NCBI GenBank assembly: GCA_963724195.1
Contig: CAVRTQ010000009.1
Coordinates: 1 to 64,000, forward strand
Source of the DNA: Solirubrobacter sp963724195
GTDB lineage: Bacteria; Actinomycetota; Thermoleophilia; Solirubrobacterales; Solirubrobacteraceae
DNA length: 64,000 nt
Reading direction: 5' to 3'
The position numbers and the translations under genes are program-made. The notes under the pieces were generated by a model, which saw nothing but the letters and a program-made list of their open reading frames with translations, was not told the DNA's origin and did no database searches. Below, one piece after another: positions 8,896 through 19,427 of this stretch. Positions within the stretch are counted from its first letter, which is position 1. Every line of letters begins with the position of its first letter.

Positions 8896-9967
8896 GTGAC
8901 TGCCACCAGCAATACGACGACGACCACCGCTCGCGCCGTCGGCGCCGGGTCGCCGACCGCGGACCTCGCACCGCTGCAGATCGAGCGCCGCGCGCTCGGC
9001 GCGAGCGACGTCCGCATCGACATCAAGTTCTGCGGGATCTGCCACTCCGACATCCACTTCGCCCGCGGCGAGTGGGGCGACATCCCCTACCCGGCGATCC
9101 CGGGCCACGAGATCGCGGGCGTCGTCGCCGCGGTCGGCTCCGACGTGACCGGGTTCGCGGTCGGTGACCGCGTCGGTGTCGGCTGCATGGTCAACTCGTG
9201 CCGCGAGTGCGAGAACTGCCAGGCCGGCAACGAGCAGTACTGCATCCGCGGCAACACGCAGACCTACGGCTCCGTCGACCGCGACGGCACCGTCACCTAC
9301 GGCGGCTACTCCGACCACGTCGTCGTCGACCAGGACTTCGTGCTGCGGATCCCGGACGGGCTCTCGCTGGAGGAGGCCGCGCCGCTGCTGTGCGCCGGCA
9401 TCACCACCTACTCGCCGCTGCGCCACTGGAACGCCGGGGCAGGGCAAGCAGGTCGCGGTCGTCGGCCTCGGCGGACTCGGCCACATGGCGGTGAAGTTCG
9501 CGCACGCGATGGGCGCCGAGGTCACGGTGCTCTCGCAGTCGCTGCGCAAGCAGGAGGACGGGCTGCGGCTCGGCGCCGACCACTACTACGCCACGAGCGA
9601 CGACGCGACCTTCACCGAGCTCGCCCACCGCTTCGACCTGATCATCAACACGGTCAGCGCGGTCATCGACATGGGCCAGATGCTCAGCCTCGTCAAGACG
9701 GACGGCGCGTTCGTGAACGTCGGCGCGCCCGCCGAGCCGCTGCCCGTGCCGGTGTTCTCGCTGCTGCTGCAGCGCCGCACGTTCGCCGGCTCCGGGATCG
9801 GCTCGATCCGCGAGACCCAGGAGATGCTCGACTTCTGCGCCGAGCACGGCATCGCCGCGGACATCGAGGTCATCTCCGCCGACCAGGTCAACGACGCCTG
9901 GGAGCGCGTGCTCGCGTCCGACGTGCGCTACCGGTTCGTGATCGACAACTCGACGCTCGCCGCGTAG
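8896..9967 (+). CDS. Zinc-dependent NAD(P)H alcohol dehydrogenase (frameshift)
   Basis: About 357-residue medium-chain dehydrogenase of the AdhC/YahK (cinnamyl alcohol dehydrogenase-like) group, reducing aldehydes to alcohols. Catalytic zinc ligands are in CGICHSDIHFARGEWG and GHEIAG; the structural zinc cysteines are in CMVNSCRECENCQAGNEQYC. The nucleotide-binding GLGGLGHMAVKFAHAMGAE lies after a surplus G in GGGG 9436-9439: with three Gs the reading is HWNAGQGKQVAVVGLGGLG. GTG 8896 is the start; a TTTCAG-N17-CATAGT pair ends 8 bases before it, so the leader would be very short. Confidence 0.88.
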
Positions 9968-10157
9968 TACGAGTCGACCGCCGGCTGGCCCGTCGCGTTC
10001 GGGCCGGCCCGGTCGCCCGCCCCCAGATACGCAGCGCCGAAGTCGAGCACGCGCCGACCGCGGAGCGTTCGAGCCGTTCATCGTCCAGCATGCGGCTCGC
10101 GGTGGACGGCCGACCCGCGCCCGGATTTCCTGAGCCCGTGATCGAGCGCTGGCGCGG
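9968..10157. other. Convergent spacer with a coding-like fragment
   Basis: No gene can be defended here. On the minus strand a short stretch reads as VLDFGAAYLGAGDRAGPNAT then GQPAVDSY, and MLDDERLERSAV precedes it in another frame, which looks like the remains of a protein gene, but it has no start, no stop partner and no family I recognise. Confidence 0.3.
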
Positions 10158-12054
<1,897 letters not shown>

Positions 12055-12078
12055 CGCGGATCAGGATAGGGGCGCCCC

Positions 12079-12143
12079 ATGTGCGCGGCCGGCTTCGCCG
12101 GCGCGTGCCCATTTCGGCTTGGGGAATCGCTTCGCGGATTCCC
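12079..12143. repeat. Two UUCG-type hairpins in a divergent spacer
   Basis: 12079-12112 forms an imperfect stem around GCCGGC-TTCG-CCGGC; 12122-12143 is GGGAATC, GCTTCGCG, GATTCCC. Both loops contain CTTCG. They sit between the ABC-F start and the next gene, so they may be structured leader RNA or a small dispersed repeat; no U run follows. Confidence 0.45.
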
Positions 12144-12152
12144 TGGGGTACC

Positions 12153-12431
12153 ATGCCCCGCATGGTCCGTACGGCGCTCCTCACCCTCTGGTTGCTCGCA
12201 CTCAGCGCGCCCGCCGCGCTCGCCTATCCCGGCAAGGATGGCGGCGAGGGCACGTGGGGCCTGACGAACGACCGCGTGGTCACCATGGCCGGCTTCTTCA
12301 TCATCGCCGGCTTCCCGGTGCTGATCACGATCCTCTCGATCGCGTACGACCGCCTCGAGAAGCGCCGCCTGCGCCGCTGGTACGCCGAGAAGGCCCGCCG
12401 CGCCCGCGCGGATGTCCGCGGCGGCTGGTGA
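12153..12431 (+). CDS. Small secreted/membrane protein of unknown function
   Basis: A 92-residue protein. A cleavable-looking signal peptide (TALLTLWLLALSAPAALA, then YPGKDGG) is followed by one membrane helix (MAGFFIIAGFPVLITILSIA) and a basic tail DRLEKRRLRRWYAEKARRAR facing the cytoplasm. ATG 12153 or ATG 12162 could start it. The stop overlaps the GTG start of the enoyl-CoA hydratase (GTGA), so they are translationally linked. I do not recognise the family. Confidence 0.65.
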   Translation: MPRMVRTALLTLWLLALSAPAALAYPGKDGGEGTWGLTNDRVVTMAGFFIIAGFPVLITILSIAYDRLEKRRLRRWYAEKARRARADVRGGW

Positions 12432-13153
12432 TCCAGCTACGAGCGCCGCGAGTCTGCGGCGCTCATCACGATCGACCGGCCTGAGCGGCACAACGCCGTC
12501 GATGGCGACACGGCCAAGCAACTGCTCGAAGCCTTCAACCGCTTCGCATCGACGATGACGCCGCGGTGCTCGTCCTCACGGGCGCGGGCGACAAGGCGTT
12601 CTGCGCCGGCGCCGACCTGAAGGCGATCGAGACGCTCGACCCCGACGCGCCCGGCGGCCCGCTCGGCTTCACGCGCCTCTTCTCCCCCAAGCCCACGATC
12701 GCCGCCATCTCCGGCCACTGCCTCGCCGGCGGCCTGGAGCTCGCGTTGTGGTGCGACCTGCGCGTCGCCACCACCAACGCGTCGTTCGGCTGCACGGAGC
12801 GCCGCTGGGGCGTCCCGCTCATCGACGGCGGCACGCAGCGGCTCCCGCGCGTGATCGGCACCGGCCGCGCCCTCGATCTCGTGCTCACCGGCCGCACGAT
12901 CCAGGCCCCGGAAGCGAAGTCGATGGGCCTGATCACCGAGATCGTCGGGCCGGGCGCGCACGTCATCCGCGCGCTCCAACTCGCCGAGGAGATCGCCGCG
13001 CACCCGCGCGCCACCACCAACTCGGACCGCCGCGCGCTGCTCGAAGGCGAGACCCTCCCGCTCGACCAGGGGCTTGCCCTGGAGGCCGATCTGGGCCGCA
13101 CCCAGCTCACGACCGCGCAAGAGGGGGCGCGCCGCTTCGCGCAAAGAAAGTAG
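12428..13153 (+). CDS. Enoyl-CoA hydratase/isomerase family protein (two frameshifts)
   Basis: Crotonase-fold enzyme of about 240 residues, probably hydrating a 2-enoyl-CoA. The N-terminal ALITIDRPERHNAVDG, the oxyanion-hole segments FCAGADLKAIE and AISGHCLAGGLELALWCDLR, and FGCTERRWGVPLIDGGTQRL are canonical. Two indels are needed to read it: a surplus C at about 12433 just after GTG 12428 (restoring VISYERRESAAL) and a lost base near 12545 (restoring AIDDDAAVLVLTGAG after EAFNRF). It precedes the acyl-CoA reductase on the same strand, consistent with acyl-CoA metabolism. Confidence 0.8.
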
Positions 13154-13189
13154 GGTCCCGCCCGTGTACGGTCACGGAGGGAGATTGCG

Positions 13190-15169
13190 TTGACGACCTA
13201 CTTCGTCACTGGTGCCACCGGGTTCATCGGACGCCACCTCGTCGAGCGCCTGCTCGAGCGCGAAGGCGACATCTACGTCCTCGTGCGCGAGGGCTCGCGC
13301 GACAAGCTCGCCCAACTCGTCGAGGGCTGGGGTCACGCCGACCGGATCAAGCCGGTCATCGGCGACCTCACGCAGCCCAAGCTCGGCGTGGAGACCGACC
13401 TCCCGCGCATCGACCACTTCTTCCACCTCGCCGCCGTCTACGACATGGCCGCGGACGAGGAGCGCAACGCGCAGGTCAACGTCGCCGGCACCCAGAACGC
13501 CGTCGACCTCGCGAACAGCCTCGACGTCGGGATGTTCCACCACACGTCCTCGATCGCGGTCGCCGGCCTGTTCAGCGACGGCACGTTCACCGAGGACATG
13601 TTCGACGAGGGCCAGAAGCTGGCCCACCCGTACCACCGGACCAAGTTCGAGTCCGAGCGCGTCGTGCGCGAGCGCGTGAAGGCGCCGCTGCGCATCTACC
13701 GCCCCTCGATCGTCGTCGGCAACTCCAAGACCGGCGAGATGGACAAGATCGACGGGCCCTACTACTTCTTCAAGGTGTTGCAGAAGATCCGGCACGCGCT
13801 GCCGGAGTGGTTCCCGCTGATCAGCGTCGAGTGGGGCTGGACGAACATCGTCCCGGTCGACTACGTCGCCGCCGCGATGGACCACATCGCGCACAAGGGC
13901 GAGCTCGAGAACAACGTCTTCCACATCGTCGACCCCAAGGGCCAGCGCGTCGGCGAGGTGCTCAACACGTTCGCGGAGGCCGGGCACGCGCCGCGGGCGG
14001 TCATGCGCATCGACCGCCGCGCGCTGCAGAACCTGCCCAAGGGCGTGATCGGGTTCGCGCTCAAGCTCCCGGCGCTCAAGCAGATCCGCCGCAACGTGCT
14101 GGCCGACCTGGGCATCCCGGACGAGGTCGTCGAGTACATCGCGCTCACCTGCCGCTTCGACGCGCGTGACGCCCAGCGCGCGCTGCGTGACTCCACGATC
14201 ACGATCCCGACGCTCCCCACCTACGCCGACAAGCTGTGGGACTACTGGGAGCGCGAGCTGGACCCGGACCTCTACAAGGACCACTCGTTCGAGGGCGCGG
14301 TCAACGGCAAGACGGTCATCATCACCGGCGCGTCGAGCGGCATCGGCCGCGCCGCGGCGCTGAAGATCGCGGCCGCCGGCGGCATCCCGATCCTCGTCGC
14401 CCGCACGCGCGAGAAGCTCGAGGAGGTCAAGACCGAGATCGAGGCCGCGGGCGGCACGGCGTACGTCGCCCCGTGCGACCTGAGCGACTTCGACGCGATC
14501 GAGGCCCTGGTCGAGAAGCTCCTGGCCGACCATCCGCGGATCGACATGCTCGTCAACAACGCGGGACGCTCGATCCGCCGCAGCGTCGCACTCTCCTACG
14601 ACCGCTTCCACGACTACGAGCGCACGGTCCACCTGAACTACCTGAGCCCGGTGAAGCTGATGCTCGGGCTGCTCCCGCACATGCGCGACCAGGGCGGCGG
14701 GCACATCGTCAACGTGTCGAGCATCGGCGTGCAGACCAGCCCGCCGCGGTTCAGCGCCTACGTCGCGTCCAAGTCCGCGCTCGACGCGTTCACGCGCGTG
14801 GTGAGCAGCGAGACGATCGGCGACAACGTGACCTTCACGACCATCCACATGCCGCTCGTGCGCACGCCGATGATCGCGCCGACGAAGATGTACGACTCGT
14901 TCCCGACGATCTCGCCCGAGGAAGCGGCGGACCTCGTGTGCGAGGCGATCCGCGCCAAGCCGAAGCAGATCAACACGAAGCTCGGCACCTTCGGGGAGGT
15001 CGCCTACGCGCTCGCGCCGAAGGCCGTCGACCAGATCCTGCACCTCGCGTACCGCGTGTTCCCGGAGTCCACGGCGGCCAAGGGCGGCAAGGAAGGCGAA
15101 GGCGGCGGGGACAAGGCGTCCGGCGAGGCGACCGCGCTCGCGTATCTGATGAAGGGCGTGCACTGGTAA
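13190..15169 (+). CDS. Two-domain long-chain fatty acyl-CoA reductase
   Basis: Intact 659-residue fusion of two short-chain-dehydrogenase domains. Domain 1 (about 1-360) is an extended SDR/NAD-binding-4 type with VTGATGFIGRHL and YHRTKFESE; domain 2 (about 370-640) is a classical SDR with VIITGASSGIGRAAA, LVNNAG, and the Ser/Tyr/Lys set in VNVSSIG and YVASKSA. Size and order match the bifunctional acyl-CoA reductases of Marinobacter and mycobacteria (about 650-660 residues), which take acyl-CoA through the aldehyde to the fatty alcohol for wax esters. The start is TTG 13190 behind GGAGG at 13176-13180. Fatty-alcohol function is inferred from architecture. Confidence 0.85.
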   Translation: MTTYFVTGATGFIGRHLVERLLEREGDIYVLVREGSRDKLAQLVEGWGHADRIKPVIGDLTQPKLGVETDLPRIDHFFHLAAVYDMAADEERNAQVNVAGTQNAVDLANSLDVGMFHHTSSIAVAGLFSDGTFTEDMFDEGQKLAHPYHRTKFESERVVRERVKAPLRIYRPSIVVGNSKTGEMDKIDGPYYFFKVLQKIRHALPEWFPLISVEWGWTNIVPVDYVAAAMDHIAHKGELENNVFHIVDPKGQRVGEVLNTFAEAGHAPRAVMRIDRRALQNLPKGVIGFALKLPALKQIRRNVLADLGIPDEVVEYIALTCRFDARDAQRALRDSTITIPTLPTYADKLWDYWERELDPDLYKDHSFEGAVNGKTVIITGASSGIGRAAALKIAAAGGIPILVARTREKLEEVKTEIEAAGGTAYVAPCDLSDFDAIEALVEKLLADHPRIDMLVNNAGRSIRRSVALSYDRFHDYERTVHLNYLSPVKLMLGLLPHMRDQGGGHIVNVSSIGVQTSPPRFSAYVASKSALDAFTRVVSSETIGDNVTFTTIHMPLVRTPMIAPTKMYDSFPTISPEEAADLVCEAIRAKPKQINTKLGTFGEVAYALAPKAVDQILHLAYRVFPESTAAKGGKEGEGGGDKASGEATALAYLMKGVHW

Positions 15170-16020
15170 CGCTCAGCTCCGGCGGGCTCGAAGCGACCTT
15201 CGAGCCCGCGGCGGGGATGCACTGCGTGTCCCTGCGCCACGACGGCGATCAGCTGCTCGCGGACGTCACCGAGCACGTCCCGAACACGCCGTGGGCGAGC
15301 GGCATCCCGCTCCTGCACCCGTGGGCCAACCGGCTCGGCGGCTTCGAGTACACGTTCGACGGCGTGGCCGTAGCGCTCGACCGCGCCGATCTGTATCTGG
15401 AGGAGCACGGCCTGCCGCTGCACGGGCTGCGCGCGGCGGTCACGGGCTGGGAGCCGACGTTCGCGAACGAGAAGCGCATCGTCGCCGGCCGTGACGTCAC
15501 CGAAGCCGCCTTCCCGTTCCCGCACCGGGTCACCGTCGCCGCGGAGCTGAGCCCGTCCGCGCTGACCATCACCACCACGCTCACCGCGGGTCAGCGGCCC
15601 GTGCCGATCGCGTTCGGCTACCACCCGTTCCTCCAGCTCCCGGGCGTGCCCCGCGCCGAGTGGGAGATCACGCTGCCGGTGGAGGAGCACATCGCCGTCG
15701 ACGAGCGGCTGATCCCGACGGGCGAGCGCGCACCCGCCGGTCAGCTGGACGGCCCGCTGGCGGACCGTACGTTCGATGACGGGTACACGTACGCAGGCGG
15801 CCCGTTCGTCCTGGAGGGCGGCGACCGCCGGATCGAGGTGGTCTTCGAGGAGGGCTACGGCTACGCGCAGGTGTTCGCGCCGAGCATCGCCGACCTCGTC
15901 TGCTTCGAGCCGATGACCGCTCCCGCGGACGCGCTCCGGCACGGACCGGACTCCGTACCGCCCGGCGAGTCGTTCACTGCACGGTTCAGTGTGACCATCA
16001 TGAGAGTGTCAGAGCGCTGA
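15163..16020 (+). CDS. Aldose 1-epimerase family protein
   Basis: About 285-residue mutarotase-fold enzyme interconverting sugar anomers. The catalytic and binding histidines are in LPLHGLRA and FGYHPFLQLP, and the catalytic glutamate in LVCFEPMTAP. The N-terminus is unclear: the family alignment wants VTLSSGGLEATFEP, which has no ATG, GTG or TTG before it; CTG 15163, overlapping the stop of the acyl-CoA reductase, is the only nearby candidate, and the next ATG (15217) would cut off the first strand. Either a non-standard start or an indel at the junction is possible. Confidence 0.8.
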   Translation: MVTLSSGGLEATFEPAAGMHCVSLRHDGDQLLADVTEHVPNTPWASGIPLLHPWANRLGGFEYTFDGVAVALDRADLYLEEHGLPLHGLRAAVTGWEPTFANEKRIVAGRDVTEAAFPFPHRVTVAAELSPSALTITTTLTAGQRPVPIAFGYHPFLQLPGVPRAEWEITLPVEEHIAVDERLIPTGERAPAGQLDGPLADRTFDDGYTYAGGPFVLEGGDRRIEVVFEEGYGYAQVFAPSIADLVCFEPMTAPADALRHGPDSVPPGESFTARFSVTIMRVSER

Positions 16021-16031
16021 CGGAATGTCAG
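16017..16031. promoter_or_regulatory. Operator-like box CTGAC-N5-GTCAG, copy 1
   Basis: CTGACGGAATGTCAG is a perfect 5-5-5 inverted repeat overlapping the epimerase stop codon, 185 bases before the peptide-binding lipoprotein start. An extra GTCAG half-site is at 16008-16012. The same box, followed by the same TA(G/A)C, recurs at 25968-25982. Probably a TetR- or GntR-type site. Confidence 0.5.
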
Positions 16032-16215
16032 TAGCGGCCGCCGAACCACCGTTTCCCAATACTTACCGCGATGGAAGTCGGCGCACGGGGTACTGCGCCC
16101 TGCTGTCGAATCCACTCGCTACCGTGCACGACAGATCAGCGGTCGGCTTGCGGGTTGGCGGGGGCCACACTCGGAGCGGCCGCAATTTCTGAGGTTCTAA
16201 GAAAGGACGCTCTAC

Positions 16216-17997
16216 ATGCGTAGGTCCGCATGGACCACCGGGGCCGCGCTGCTTGCGGCCCTCTCGCTCGGCGTTGCCGCTTGCGGCGGCGGCGACGACG
16301 ACACTGGCGGAGGGAACGACAACGCCAAGACAGCACGCCACGCCGGCTCCAGGGCCAGAAGCCCGGCGGCAAGCTGACCGCGCTGTGGACGGGCGACGTC
16401 GACTTCATCGACTGCGGCCGCACCTACTACCAGATGGGTCTGTTCATCTGCTCGTCGACGCAGAAGTCGCTGTACTCGTACAAGCCCGACGACCCGGTCA
16501 ACATGCAGCCGGACCTCGCCGAGGGCCCGCCGGAAGTGTCGGAGGACGGCAAGACCGTCACGATCAAGATCAAGCAGGGCGTCAAGTACTCGCCGCCGTA
16601 CGAGGAAGTGGTCACGTCGGCCGACGTCAAGTACGCGATCGAGCGCGGCTTCTTCAACTCGGTGGCCAGCGGCTTCACGGCGTCCTACTACGGTGACCTC
16701 GAGGGCGCCAAGGTCGGCGTGGACGCGGGCACCAAGATCTCGGGCATCACGACGCCCGACGACTCCACGGTCGTGCTGAAGTTCAAGCGTCCCGTCGGCG
16801 GTGTCATGGCCGCGGGTGCGCTCGCGTATCCGGCCACGGCTCCCGTGCCCGAGAAGTACGCCAAGAAGTTCGACGCCGAGCCGCAGACGACCTACGGCGA
16901 GAACCAGCTGGCGACGGGCCCGTACATGATCGAGAACGACGCCTCGGGCAAGGCGATCGGCTACGAGCCGGGCAAGCGCATCCACCTCGTGCGCAACCCG
17001 AACTGGGACAAGAGCCTGGACTACAAGCCGGCGTACCTGGACGAGATCGACAACCTCCAGGGCAACGACGATCCCGGCATCGCCACCCGCCGCATCCTCG
17101 ACGGCGAGAGCATGATCAACGGCGACATCACGCGTGCCGCCCGAGACGCTCAAGCCGGCGAGCCAGGACACGCCCGACCAGCTCAAGTCCGCGCCGCCGA
17201 TCGGTGGCCGGTGGGTGTCGATGAACACGACGATCAAGCCGTTCGACGACATCAACGTCCGCAAGGCCGTCGTCGCCGGCATGGACCGCAACGCGCTGCT
17301 GCTGACCCGCGGCGGCAAGTTCGTCGGCGACATGGCGACGCACTTCCTCCCGCCCGGAACGGCCGGCTTCGAGGAGGCCGGCGGCGCCAAGGGCACCGGC
17401 GTGGACTTCCTCTCCGAGGACGGCTCGCCGCTGCCGGACGTGTCCGCGAAGTACTTCAAGGCCGCGGGCTACGCGTCCGGCAAGTACGAGGGCACGGAGA
17501 AGATCCTGATGGTCGGCTCCAACGCGGGCGTGGCCGCCAAGACCTCCGAGGTCGTCAAGCAGAACCTCGAGAACATGGGCTTCCAGGTCACGATGCGCCT
17601 GGTCGCGCCGCAGACGATGTACACGCGCTACTGCAACGTGCCCAAGGCCAAGGTCGCGGTGTGCCCGAACGTCGGCTGGATCCGCGACTTCGCGGACGGC
17701 CAGACGATGCTCTCGCCGACGTTCGCCGGCAAGAACATCCTGCCGCAGGGCAACTCGAACTGGCCCGAGCTCGACGACCCGAAGATCAACGAGGCGATCG
17801 ACGCGGCCGAGATCGCTCCGGTCGAGCAGCGCGCGCAGCTGTGGGGCGACATCGACAAGATGGTCACCGCGACCGCCGCCGCGATTCCGTGGATCTGGGA
17901 CAAGCAGGCGCTCGTCCAGTCCAAGAACGTCGAGGGCGTCATTGCGCAGAACAACTCGCAGTGGGACCTCAGCCTGGACGTCCATCAAGTAGGGTGA
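16216..17997 (+). CDS. Peptide/nickel-type ABC transporter substrate-binding lipoprotein (two frameshifts)
   Basis: About 590-residue SBP_bac_5 family protein, anchored outside the membrane. The lipoprotein signal is clear: MRRSAWTTGAALLAALSLGV then AAC-GGGDDD, with the lipid-carrying cysteine near residue 23. The mature part has the family segments LTALWTGDVDFIDCG, VTIKIKQGVKYSPPYEEVVT, LATGPYMIE and VRNPNWDKSLDYKPAYLDEI. Indels near 16325 (after NDNAK) and near 17140 (before PPETLKPASQDTPDQLKSAP) split it. No permease or ATPase gene is adjacent, so the partner transporter must lie elsewhere. The operator-like box at 16017 and a strong terminator at 18034 frame it as a single-gene unit. Confidence 0.82.
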
Positions 17998-18033
17998 TCC
18001 CCTCGATCTGAACTGGGGCTAGCCCCCATCTTT

Positions 18034-18066
18034 GCGGCCCCGCCACGTGCGGGGCCGCTTTTGTTT
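18034..18066 (+). terminator. Rho-independent terminator
   Basis: Perfect 10-bp stem GCGGCCCCGC/GCGGGGCCGC with a CACGT loop, followed by TTTTGTTT. Ends the substrate-binding lipoprotein transcript. This is the clearest U-tailed terminator in the window. Confidence 0.9.
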
Positions 18067-18112
18067 AACCCGTGCATAGGGTCGCCTTCAGAGTCGCTTA
18101 GCAACGTGACCG

Positions 18113-18988
18113 ATGCTGCCCGACATGCCCACCGCTTCGCCGCCGACCCCGGACGGACGCGAGCTCGGCGACGGCCTCGGAATCTTTCTCCAGCGCATCG
18201 CCCGCACGCGCCTCCTGACCCCAGCTGAAGAGCTCGAGCTCGCCCGCCGCATCGAGCGCGGCGATCTCGACGCCAAAGACCGCATGATCGAAGCCAATCT
18301 GCGGCTCGTCGTCCACCTCGCCAAGCGCTTCCAGCGCGAGGACTCGGGCATGACGCTGCTCGACCTGATCCAGGAAGGCACGATCGGGCTCGTCCGTGCC
18401 GTGGAGAAGTTCGACCACCGCCGCGGCTTCCGGTTCTCCACCTACGCGACGCTGTGGATTCGCCAGGCCATCGGCCGCGCGATGTCCGAGAAGGGCCGCA
18501 CCGTGCGCCTGCCCGTGCACGTGGGCGACCGCGTGCGCAAGCTGCAGGCCGTCGAGCGCCGGCTCGCCATGGCCCTCGGCGCCACCCCGACCGCGGTCGA
18601 GCTGGCCGACGCGCTGGAGTGGACCGAGGGCGAAGTCGCCGACGTGCGCCGGGTCGCCATGGCCCCCGTCTCCCTGGAGGCGCCCGTGGGCGACGAGGGC
18701 GACGCCGAGCTCGGCCACCTGCTCGCCGACGAGGGCCCGACCCCCGAGGAGTCCGCCGCGGTCTCACGCATGCACGCGGACCTCGGCCACGTCCTGGCCT
18801 CGCTGGGCGGGCTGGAGCGGCGCGTGCTGGAGCTGCGGTTCGGTCTGGGCGCTGAGGCGCCGCACACCCCTGGGCAGGCCGCCCGTGTCCTGGGCATCAC
18901 GCCCCGGCGCGTGCGCTGCGCCGAGGACCGCGCGCTGCGCCACCTGCGCGCCTCGCCGGCCACCGGCGCGCTGCGCGACGCCGCGTAG
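18113..18988 (+). CDS. RNA polymerase sigma factor, sigma-70 group 2/3
   Basis: A 291-residue sigma factor with region 1.2 (about 20-45), region 2 (EANLRLVVHLAKRF, LDLIQEGTIGLVRAVEKFD and FSTYATLWIRQAIGRAM, about 58-125), region 3 and region 4 (helix-turn-helix TPGQAARVLGITPRRVRCAE at the C-terminus). It is an alternative primary-like factor that would recognise -10 and -35 elements resembling the housekeeping set. ATG 18113 and ATG 18125 are both possible; neither has a good ribosome site, so the start is uncertain. Confidence 0.88.
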   Translation: MLPDMPTASPPTPDGRELGDGLGIFLQRIARTRLLTPAEELELARRIERGDLDAKDRMIEANLRLVVHLAKRFQREDSGMTLLDLIQEGTIGLVRAVEKFDHRRGFRFSTYATLWIRQAIGRAMSEKGRTVRLPVHVGDRVRKLQAVERRLAMALGATPTAVELADALEWTEGEVADVRRVAMAPVSLEAPVGDEGDAELGHLLADEGPTPEESAAVSRMHADLGHVLASLGGLERRVLELRFGLGAEAPHTPGQAARVLGITPRRVRCAEDRALRHLRASPATGALRDAA

Positions 18989-19023
18989 GGATCGGGAACG
19001 GCGAGCACACCCGCGGCCGCCGC

Positions 19024-19083
19024 GTCAAGAAACTCGTGCCCCGGCGCCGGGGCAGGCCACACGGTCGTCACGAGTTTCTTGAC
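19024..19083. repeat. 15-bp perfect inverted repeat, AACTCG family
   Basis: GTCAAGAAACTCGTG (19024-19038) is matched by CACGAGTTTCTTGAC (19069-19083) around a 30-base GC-rich loop that itself contains CCCCGGCGCCGGGG. A close relative is at 46940-46976. CTTTTT follows at 19101. Probably a bidirectional terminator between convergent genes. Confidence 0.7.
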
Positions 19084-19132
19084 CCGTCGGGGCGGGCGCG
19101 CTTTTTGCGGGTGAGGCGGGTGCCCCGCACTG

Positions 19133-19154
19133 CGTGAACGCCTTGGCGTTCACG
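19133..19154. repeat. Short-loop hairpin
   Basis: CGTGAACGCC-TT-GGCGTTCACG, ten-base perfect arms. Likely RNA structure or DNA palindrome in the convergent spacer. Confidence 0.6.
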
Positions 19155-19184
19155 TCTTTCCACGCCGAGGGACGGTGCACGCCA

Positions 19185-19233
19185 CGCGAGCGTTCACGAA
19201 GTGGCCGCTGAGGGAACCAAGCGAACGCTCGCG
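19185..19233. repeat. 11-bp inverted repeat
   Basis: CGCGAGCGTTC (19185-19195) pairs with GAACGCTCGCG (19223-19233) across 27 bases; third stem-loop of the spacer. Confidence 0.55.
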
Positions 19234-19427
19234 CGCCCGGGTGGCGCGTTGCCGCTCGCCGGACTCAGGTGGTCGACGAAGCTTGCGTTTTCCGAAGGAA
19301 CGTCGCCGCCCCACGCGGAACGCGTCCAAGCACGCACTTCCGGCCCGAGCGACCCGGTGTCCTGCTGGCCGACGGCGCGCCGGGCGATCCAGCGCGGGCG
19401 TCACTTCGCGCGCTGGTGGCGGTGGGG

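Larger units (their letters stand above)
18989..19427. other. 439-base convergent spacer rich in long stem-loops
   Basis: No gene is supported here. Three inverted repeats stand in a row: 19024-19083, 19133-19154 and 19185-19233 (listed where strong). A short CTTTTTGCGGG run follows the first, giving a possible terminator for the sigma factor. The spacer separates the sigma factor from the oppositely oriented polyphosphate kinase gene. Confidence 0.6.

Noticed and set aside
6184..9549. A 1121-codon open frame on the minus strand, and similar very long frames at 1438-3414, 13172-15163, 30328-32910 and 40751-41650
   Set aside because: They lie antisense or out of frame to well-supported genes, have Arg/Ala/Pro/Gly-rich low-complexity translations without domains, and are the expected by-product of high GC content.
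12081..12152. Longer N-terminus of the small membrane protein (from ATG 12081)
   Set aside because: The added residues are encoded by the two hairpins and would bury the signal peptide.
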